A stretch of DNA of 45,281 nt from NCBI GenBank assembly GCA_023444095.1, contig JAEZRP010000034.1:1-45281 (forward strand), in the 5' to 3' direction. Positions 40,034-45,281 of the stretch are shown one piece after another (position 1 is the first letter of the stretch; every line of letters starts with the position of its first letter). The DNA is from Bacillota bacterium. GTDB taxonomy: Bacteria > Bacillota > Clostridia > Christensenellales > Aristaeellaceae. Below the pieces are notes generated by a model. The model searched no databases, had not been told where the DNA came from, and was given only the letters and a program-made list of their open reading frames with translations. The position numbers were made by a program, and so were the translations under genes.

Positions 40034-41239
40034 ATGGCTACAGAAACCAATCGCGCATTGACCCCGCTGACCAACGAGCACTTCGCTGCATGGTGCCTGA
40101 AGATGCTGGGCCAGCCCTACTGGTACGGCTGCGTCGTGTACAAGTGCTCCGAGAGCCTGCGCACGCGAAAGGCGGCGCAGTACCCCGCGCACTACGGCTC
40201 GTCCAGAACCGCACGTTATCGGCAAGACATCGCTGCGAAGAAAGTCGCGGCCGACTGCATTGGTGCGGTAAAAGGGTACATGTGGACGAACGGCGGTCAA
40301 GGCGTTCTCGAGAGCATCGGGACGGGAAAGACCTTCGCCAATCACTATGGTGCCAACGGCTGCCCGGACAAGTCCGCCAACGGTATGTTCTCCTATGCCA
40401 AGTCAAAGGGTAAGGATTGGGGGAAGATTGGGACACTGCCGGAGATCGTGGGCCTCGCGCTCCACAAGGACGGGCACGTAGGTTATTACGTCGGGAACGG
40501 ATACGCGGTGGAATGGAAAGGCTTCTCCTACGGCTGCGTGAAAACAAAGGTCGCAAGCCGGGGCTGGGAGTACTGGTACAAGCTGCCCTTCATCCATTAT
40601 GGCGACGTCTCCGTTCAGCCCGACAAGCCTGCTGAGACCGTGGTGCGGTATCTCTCTTATACATCGGGCTCTACCATGCTGCGTGGCGAGGATGTCCGTG
40701 CCCTTCAGGTGGATCTGAACACACTGGGGTATGGCTGTGGCGAGGCGGACGGCATCTTCGGATCGAAAACAGATGCGGCTGCGCGGGCTTTCCAACGGGA
40801 TCATGATTTGGAGGTGGACGGCGTTGTTGGTGAAAGGACGCGCGCTGCGCTCGAAGAGGCACTCGAGCATGCCGTGCCGGAAGCGCACGAATCTACGGAC
40901 GAACGCGACCAAGGTGCGACGTCTGATGCAGAAGCGCCGGATTCTGGTGAGGGCGAAGCCGATGACGACGAGGATGACTACGTCCCTCCCGAGGAAGCGG
41001 AAGTACTCGACTTCGGGACGCGGCTTCTTTGGTACCGGAAGGGCCACGCCTACATGACCGGCAGCGACGTCGCGGCGGTCCAGAAACGGCTCGCCCAACT
41101 GGGCTTCGCGCCAGGGATGGCCGACGGTATCTACGGACCAAAGACCGCCGCCTCCGTGAAGGTATTTCAGGCAGCGCGGAAAGTTGAGGCAGACGGGGTT
41201 GTAGGGCCGGTTACCCGTATGGTACTAAGTAGCCTCTAG
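40034..41239 (+). CDS. Endolysin: NlpC/P60-type peptidase with two peptidoglycan-binding domains
   Basis: ATG 40034 follows GAGGAG; 401 residues. The N-terminal cysteine peptidase has VAADCIGAVKGYMW (C75) and HKDGHVGYYVGNG (H148), the NlpC/P60 pattern. Residues about 210-280 are a PG_binding_1 domain (LRGEDVRALQVDLNTLGYG, KTDAAARAFQRDHDLEVDG). An acidic linker of about 50 residues (DERDQGATSDAEAPDSGEGE) follows, then a second PG_binding_1 (AAVQKRLAQLGFAPGMADGI to the end). No signal peptide, so export relies on the holin. It cleaves peptide links of the wall at lysis. Confidence 0.88.
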   Translation: MATETNRALTPLTNEHFAAWCLKMLGQPYWYGCVVYKCSESLRTRKAAQYPAHYGSSRTARYRQDIAAKKVAADCIGAVKGYMWTNGGQGVLESIGTGKTFANHYGANGCPDKSANGMFSYAKSKGKDWGKIGTLPEIVGLALHKDGHVGYYVGNGYAVEWKGFSYGCVKTKVASRGWEYWYKLPFIHYGDVSVQPDKPAETVVRYLSYTSGSTMLRGEDVRALQVDLNTLGYGCGEADGIFGSKTDAAARAFQRDHDLEVDGVVGERTRAALEEALEHAVPEAHESTDERDQGATSDAEAPDSGEGEADDDEDDYVPPEEAEVLDFGTRLLWYRKGHAYMTGSDVAAVQKRLAQLGFAPGMADGIYGPKTAASVKVFQAARKVEADGVVGPVTRMVLSSL

Positions 41240-41295
41240 TTCAGGCTGTTTTCAGTTCAAACCGCTTCCTAAACAATTCGCTCTATGCGATTCTG

Positions 41296-41304
41296 TGGTA
41301 TAAT
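41296..41304 (+). promoter_or_regulatory. Extended -10 element after the lysis module
   Basis: TGG-TATAAT gives an extended -10; the -35 (TTCGCT, 16-nt spacer) is poor. It lies exactly before the RecD fragment and may be part of the phage end. Confidence 0.35.
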
Positions 41305-41322
41305 ATATACAGAACCAATCCG

Positions 41323-41508
41323 GTCGTCGTCATGCCTATTTTAATGTCGCACTATGTCATGTTGCAGCGAAATTTAGTTTACACCGGAGTAACTCGCGCA
41401 AAAAAGTTCCTGGTGCTAGTTGGTACTGTAAAGGCCTTGGCGTACGCGATTCGGAATAATAGTGTAATCATCAAAAACACGAGACTTTGTGCCCGGTTAA
41501 GAGGATAA
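41323..41508 (+). pseudogene. 3' fragment of a RecD-like helicase gene
   Basis: The frame from 41323 to TAA at 41506-41508 reads VVVMPILMSHYVMLQRN, then LVYTGVTRAKKFLVLVGT and an RNN..TRLCARLRG end. This is the C-terminal helicase motif VI region of RecD-type SF1 helicases (YTGVTRAKKLVVLVG in the family). No start codon or upstream helicase sequence precedes it; codons before VVVMP do not fit the family. I read it as the 3' part of a chromosomal helicase gene cut at about 41320, most likely by prophage insertion or a rearrangement. Confidence 0.7.
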
Positions 41509-41644
41509 ACATCCGGAGAACCTCCCCACCGGTTTCCTTGATTTATGAGGACACTAGAGTACGCTTATGAAAGGTGGCACAATTCGAAATTTTAACGAGT
41601 TTATACTGGTTTGATTATATGCGTTCATATTTACTGCTCATTAA

Positions 41645-41673
41645 TTGACTTTTGCGGAGCATGGCATTATTAT
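41645..41673 (+). promoter_or_regulatory. Sigma-A promoter of the substrate-binding protein gene
   Basis: TTGACT (41645-41650), 17-nt spacer, TATTAT (41668-41673). The leader of about 65 nt contains GCACAAGAATTGTGC, a small dyad that could bind a regulator. The gap 41509-41644 shows no gene. Confidence 0.65.
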
Positions 41674-41741
41674 TAGGTTACAAACAATAATATCTTTTTT
41701 GCACAAGAATTGTGCGAAATTACCTAATAGGAGGCGTAAAA

Positions 41742-43748
41742 ATGAAGAGACTGTCCTGGCTACTTGTCCTTGCCATGTTCGTGAGCGTTTTATCGTTCAC
41801 GGCATCCGCCGAGGGAACCTATTCGCAAGCACCAATGCTCGACACGGCTGTCGCGAATGGCGAGCTGCCCCCTGTTGAAGAGCGTCTACCCGAAACCCCG
41901 AGGCTGGTTGGTGAAATCTTGCCAGAGTATCTCGATCTCGAGATCGGAAACTATGGTGGAACGATTCGTATGATCACAAAGGCCGTCAATTGGGACGCCG
42001 ACACTTTTGTCGGGAACAATGAGGCTCTTCTGACCATGGAATCCGCGAACAGCGACGTAATTACGCCGAACATTGTCGAGAGTTACGAGGTTAACGAGGA
42101 CAATACCGTCTTCACTTTCAAACTGCGCAAGGGTATGAAATGGTCTGACGGCACTGAAGTGACCATGGAGGACTTCCGCTTCGGCATGGAAAACTTTGTG
42201 TTCAACACGGAACTTACTCCCGTCGTCGCTGCATATATGCGTGATGGTGGTACTGCCGCAGGCGATCCCGTCACATTTTCCGTGATCGACGATCAGACCT
42301 TTTCTTTCACCTTCAAGCAGAGTTACGGCGGCCTAACCGTTCACCTGTCGATAACCGGTTGGAAGGGCTACACTGATATCCTCAAGCCCGCCCACTTCCT
42401 TAAACAGTTCCACAAGGATTATGCAGAGGAGATCCACGGCTCTCTTGAGGCCTACTATGAGTTCATCCGGCCTTTTGCAGCGCAGATGGGGTATGACGAT
42501 CCGACCGCTGAGGGCGTATGGACGTACGTGTTTAACCAGATCGACATGACGAACTGGGAGCTCACCGACCCCAACGACGCGCTCACCAGCATATATTTCT
42601 CGGGGCTCATCGATGAGAACTTCCCAGTTCTCTATCCTTGGATGATGGAGTCATTCGCGGGCGGCGTCACCACTTGGGTGCGCAATCCCTATTACTTTAA
42701 AGTGGATGCAGATGGGAAACAGCTGCCCTACGTCGATTACATCACTTCCACCCTCGTCGAGGACATGGAGATGGTGCAGCTCAAGTACATGACAGGCGAA
42801 GCAGACTTTGGCCGTGAATCCGCGACAATCGACAACATTTCGCTGTATCGCGAAAATGAGGCGGCCGCAGGCATCACCGCCTATGTCACCCAAATGCACG
42901 TCAACCCGACCGTGTTTTACATCAACCAGACCTACGGCCTGAACGTCGACGGAACCGTCAAGGACGACGAAGCATCCAAGGCGTGGCAGGAGGTTGCGAC
43001 CGATATCCGCTTCAGGCAGGCGCTCATGCACGCCGTGGATGCCGAAGAGGTAATCGAGTCCGTCTATAAGGGATTTGGCGAGGTCAATCCGACCTATCAG
43101 TGCGACTATGATATCGACCTAGCAAATGCGCTGCTCGACGAGATGGGCATGGCTGATATTGATAGTGACGGCTACCGCGAGACCCCCTCGGGGGCGAAAT
43201 TCCAGTGGCAGATCTGGAACAACGAAGAAGCCAATGACTTCATCCCCTTCTGCGAGCTGCTTGTGGAATTCTGGAGCGAAATTGGTCTTAAGGCAGAAGT
43301 CTACACGACTGAACCCTCCTTAATGAGCACTTCCATGGAAGCGAATGAAGTCCCCATGCGCGTTACATGGGCGCATTCATCGCAACTTTGGCACAACATC
43401 GACTGGGGTACCGGTGGACAGGCTCTCTGGCAGGATTGGTTTGACAAGGGAGGCTTGGCTGGCGTGCTTGAGGGAAGCACCGAATACCTCGAGCCCCCGC
43501 AGGAGTTCCAGGAGTTCGTTCTGAACATGCAGTCGCTCATGACCGTCACGCCCGAGGAAGCCGTGAATGAGGTGGTTCCGGAGCTGAAGGCATGGATGGG
43601 CCAGAATCTCTACATGGTCGAGCCTACGACGAATGTCCTCCAATGCGTCGTCATCAATTCCGACATCGGTAACGTTCCCACAGGCGGAGTTGGAATTAGC
43701 TGGAACTTCTCATTGGAGCAGCTCTACTACAAAAGCATTAATGAATAA
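41742..43748 (+). CDS. Secreted oligopeptide-type ABC substrate-binding protein (family 5)
   Basis: ATG 41742 follows AGGAGG; 668 residues. Signal peptide MKRLSWLLVLAMFVSVLSFTASA with likely cleavage after ASA. Unlike most Firmicutes binding proteins there is no lipobox cysteine, so it would be released or held otherwise. Blocks YGGTIRMITKAVNWDADTF, FKLRKGMKWSDGTEVTMEDF, GGVTTWVRNPYYFKVDADGK and RFRQALMHAVDAEEVIESVY are the SBP_bac_5 pattern for peptide or similar uptake. No permease or ATPase genes follow; the IS256 element begins within about 50 bp of its stop, so an operon may have been cut. Confidence 0.88.
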   Translation: MKRLSWLLVLAMFVSVLSFTASAEGTYSQAPMLDTAVANGELPPVEERLPETPRLVGEILPEYLDLEIGNYGGTIRMITKAVNWDADTFVGNNEALLTMESANSDVITPNIVESYEVNEDNTVFTFKLRKGMKWSDGTEVTMEDFRFGMENFVFNTELTPVVAAYMRDGGTAAGDPVTFSVIDDQTFSFTFKQSYGGLTVHLSITGWKGYTDILKPAHFLKQFHKDYAEEIHGSLEAYYEFIRPFAAQMGYDDPTAEGVWTYVFNQIDMTNWELTDPNDALTSIYFSGLIDENFPVLYPWMMESFAGGVTTWVRNPYYFKVDADGKQLPYVDYITSTLVEDMEMVQLKYMTGEADFGRESATIDNISLYRENEAAAGITAYVTQMHVNPTVFYINQTYGLNVDGTVKDDEASKAWQEVATDIRFRQALMHAVDAEEVIESVYKGFGEVNPTYQCDYDIDLANALLDEMGMADIDSDGYRETPSGAKFQWQIWNNEEANDFIPFCELLVEFWSEIGLKAEVYTTEPSLMSTSMEANEVPMRVTWAHSSQLWHNIDWGTGGQALWQDWFDKGGLAGVLEGSTEYLEPPQEFQEFVLNMQSLMTVTPEEAVNEVVPELKAWMGQNLYMVEPTTNVLQCVVINSDIGNVPTGGVGISWNFSLEQLYYKSINE

Positions 43749-43841
43749 CCGCTCAATCGAGAGCCCGGAGAGTTTTCTCGGTACTGTCAAGAGTTATGCG
43801 CAAATTCGTATAGCGTCACCCATAGAAATCGGTTAGTCGTG

Positions 43842-43870
43842 AGGCGAACAGGCCTCAGGCATGTTCGCCT
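43842..43870. terminator. Hairpin in the IS left end
   Basis: AGGCGAACA (43842-43850) and TGTTCGCCT (43862-43870) form a 9-bp stem without a T-run. It could limit transcription into or out of the IS. Confidence 0.45.
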
Positions 43871-43896
43871 TGGCTGCCGGACAGCGGGCGGGTGGG

Positions 43897-43942
43897 CGTC
43901 CGTCAAGGGTGGCGAAGCCACTTGCGAAGCCCTTGACGGACG
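43897..43942. repeat. Inverted repeat just downstream of the IS transposase stop
   Basis: CGTCCGTCAAGGG (43897-43909) and CCCTTGACGGACG (43930-43942) form a perfect 13-bp stem around 20 nt. The CTTGACGG core is also present in the long inverted repeat near the other IS256 fragment (161-288). Confidence 0.6.
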
Positions 43943-43958
43943 ACCGCCAGACTGCTAC

Positions 43959-45161
43959 TTACGCCAGATTTGTCTTGGAAGGATCGGCCGTTTCGCGATC
44001 CATCTGCTCCAGCGGCTTCATGCTCATATATCGCTTAACGCCCCACTGAGTGCCGGTTACGTGACGCAGGCGCGCGCACACCAGCATCAGTGCCGACTGA
44101 CCGTCCGGGAACGTTCCGACCACGCGTGTGCGTCTGCGGATCTCACGGTTTAAACGTTCGAGGATGTTGTTCGTGCGCATCTTCAGCCAGTGTTCGGAGG
44201 GGAAGCTATAGTAAGTCAATGTCTCTTCAATGCTGTCCTCCACCTTCTTTGCCGCTTCTTTCAGCTTCATCTGCCGGAGAGATTCGGCAACCGCGCGTGC
44301 TTTTTCCCTTGCCGCCGCAAGACTCTCCTGAGTATGAATCGCCTTTAGCATCCGGGCGACATCCTTCATTTTCGAGCGTGGCGTAACCGTGAATACATTC
44401 CGGTAGAAGTGCACGATGCAACGCTGGTACCTGGCCTCGGGAAACACCTCGCCGACTGCTTCAAGCATACCCAAACATTTATCGCCAATCATCAGTCTGA
44501 CACCTGTAAGCCCTCGGCTCTTCAGCCATTGGAAGAAGCTCAGCCAGCTCGATTTGTCCTCCTTCATGCCTTCCTGCGCGCCCACAACCTCTCGATATCC
44601 TTCCTCGTTGACGCCGATCGCTACCAATATGGCTACGTTTTCGTACGCGCCTCCCCAGTTCCGCTTTAGGTAGATTCCATCCACATACACGTACGGATAC
44701 TTCCCGTTGAGCTTCCGACTGCGCCAGTTCTCGATGTTGACGTATGCCTTCTTGTTCAGTTCGCTGATTGTGGATGGGGATACCTTTGTTCCCCACAGCG
44801 CTTCCGTGATATCTTCTACCCGACGTACCGACACCCCCGCCAGATACATCTCAATCAGCGCTTCTTCGACGCTGCTCTCCCGGCGGCGGTACCGCTCGAT
44901 GATCGCTGTCTCAAAGGTCACTCCCTTGAGGCGTGGCATGTGCAATGTCACTTCTCCCGAGGTTGTGATCAGATTCCTGTCGTAATGGCCGCTCCGATAC
45001 CCTTGGCGTTCTTCGCTTCGCTCGTAGCGCGCAGCCTGCGTCAGTTTCTCCGCTTCCGCCTCCAATAACCCGTTCAGCGTCTCTTCTACACTCTCGCGCA
45101 CCAGTTCCCGGATTTCTCCCTTGATCACTTCTTCGTTTAGCTGTACAATCTTATCGGACAT
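43959..45161 (-). CDS. IS256-family transposase
   Basis: The ATG at 45161 is chosen because AGAGGAG lies 9 nt upstream; the longer reading from 45200 adds 13 residues. 400 residues, the standard length. The mutator/IS256 DDE pattern is present: VYVDGIYLKRNWGG (first D), VRLMIGDKCLGMLEAV (second D), YQRCIVHFYRNVF (C..H), and RTNNILERLNREIRRRTRVV (E). Zinc-type N-terminal region includes RQGYRSGHYDRNLITTSGEV and MPRLKG. It should be active if expressed. It differs from the transposase fragment at the left edge. Confidence 0.92.
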   Translation of the reverse strand: MSDKIVQLNEEVIKGEIRELVRESVEETLNGLLEAEAEKLTQAARYERSEERQGYRSGHYDRNLITTSGEVTLHMPRLKGVTFETAIIERYRRRESSVEEALIEMYLAGVSVRRVEDITEALWGTKVSPSTISELNKKAYVNIENWRSRKLNGKYPYVYVDGIYLKRNWGGAYENVAILVAIGVNEEGYREVVGAQEGMKEDKSSWLSFFQWLKSRGLTGVRLMIGDKCLGMLEAVGEVFPEARYQRCIVHFYRNVFTVTPRSKMKDVARMLKAIHTQESLAAAREKARAVAESLRQMKLKEAAKKVEDSIEETLTYYSFPSEHWLKMRTNNILERLNREIRRRTRVVGTFPDGQSALMLVCARLRHVTGTQWGVKRYMSMKPLEQMDRETADPSKTNLA

Positions 45162-45281
45162 GGTCTGCGTCTCCTCTCGAATGTTGCTTCGCATCTTCAT
45201 TCTACCAGATGACGCTGACTATGTCCTTGTTTTGGACCTTATCTGTCAGTTCCCAATTTGCGCAACTTATTCTACCTTATC

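Larger units (their letters stand above)
43785..45281 (-). mobile_element. IS256-family insertion sequence (probably nearly complete)
   Basis: A transposase with intact catalytic pattern is bracketed by a 10-bp inverted match, TGCGCAAATT at 43797-43806 and its complement at 45255-45264. The exact ends and target duplications cannot be fixed because the right end is close to the window edge. Non-coding left part (43785-43958) contains two hairpins. Confidence 0.7.

Noticed and set aside
1..45281. Genome-wide reassignment of TAG (as in some gut phages)
   Set aside because: Several well-supported phage genes end in TAG at the expected length (13370-13372, 21321-21323, 22921-22923, 28839-28841), and only two genes contain an internal TAG.
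1..45281. Suppressor or other tRNA genes
   Set aside because: No segment showing the T-loop, anticodon arm and acceptor together was found by eye. A tRNA search program would be decisive.
1..45281. Composite transposon formed by the two IS256-type ends
   Set aside because: The two transposases differ in sequence, so they are not a pair that could move the middle as one unit.

Overview
The window is a nearly complete siphovirus-type (HK97-fold, long non-contractile tail) prophage with flanking sequence, in a fairly GC-rich low-GC-type Gram-positive, most likely a clostridial (Clostridia / Eubacteriales-like) bacterium. The evidence is strong AGGAGG-type ribosome sites with ATG/GTG/TTG starts, sigma-A promoters with 17-nt spacers, a Firmicutes-type phage gene order, a DUF1492/ArpU-like late regulator, and a family-5 solute-binding protein. 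Species cannot be named from the sequence.

Left flank (1-4430). It holds the tail end of one IS256-family transposase with a long inverted repeat, a mobile-element-type hypothetical gene on the minus strand, and a two-gene minus-strand operon with its own promoter. That operon encodes a DUF4297/Cap4-like nuclease and a Rad50/SMC-like ATPase, which looks like a compact Lamassu-like defence system. A decayed gene fragment follows.

Regulation and replication (4435-14241). A large ImmA/IrrE metallopeptidase with a C-terminal regulatory region is followed by a terminator and a pair of identical 19-nt dyads in opposite orientation. The early operon then runs: SNF2 helicase (broken by an amber codon at the Walker A motif), two ParB-fold proteins, a conserved early protein, a Cys-rich ssDNA-binding-like protein, a CHC2 zinc-finger primase-like protein, a RepA/RecA-like ATPase, a cluster of 13-bp iterons that probably is the origin, a VRR-NUC nuclease, a DUF1492 late regulator and a small unknown.

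Packaging, head, tail and lysis (14430-41239). HNH nuclease, small terminase, ParB-like, Mom-like DNA hypermodification enzyme, ParB-methyltransferase fusion, two small genes, HNH-AP2 homing nuclease, large terminase (also amber-interrupted), portal, ClpP-like protease, capsid, connectors, tail proteins, frameshifted tail chaperone, tape measure, distal tail, Gp37-like, tail fibres, holin and a NlpC/P60-like endolysin. No integrase is visible.

The most striking feature is at least four cargo units at joints of the late operon. Three have their own sigma-A promoter with exactly 17-nt spacing: a 377-aa orphan protein, a six-TM GGDEF diguanylate cyclase, and a 71-aa protein plus XRE regulator. 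The fourth is a DUF1801 gene on the opposite strand. They are probably lysogenic-conversion genes expressed from the dormant prophage.

Right flank (41240-45281). A 3' fragment of a RecD-like helicase gene directly after the lysis module probably marks the chromosomal junction. It is followed by a secreted oligopeptide-binding protein gene with a good promoter and a complete IS256-family element on the minus strand. Two amber-broken essential genes and no visible integrase suggest a prophage that is decaying, or that depends on amber suppression.
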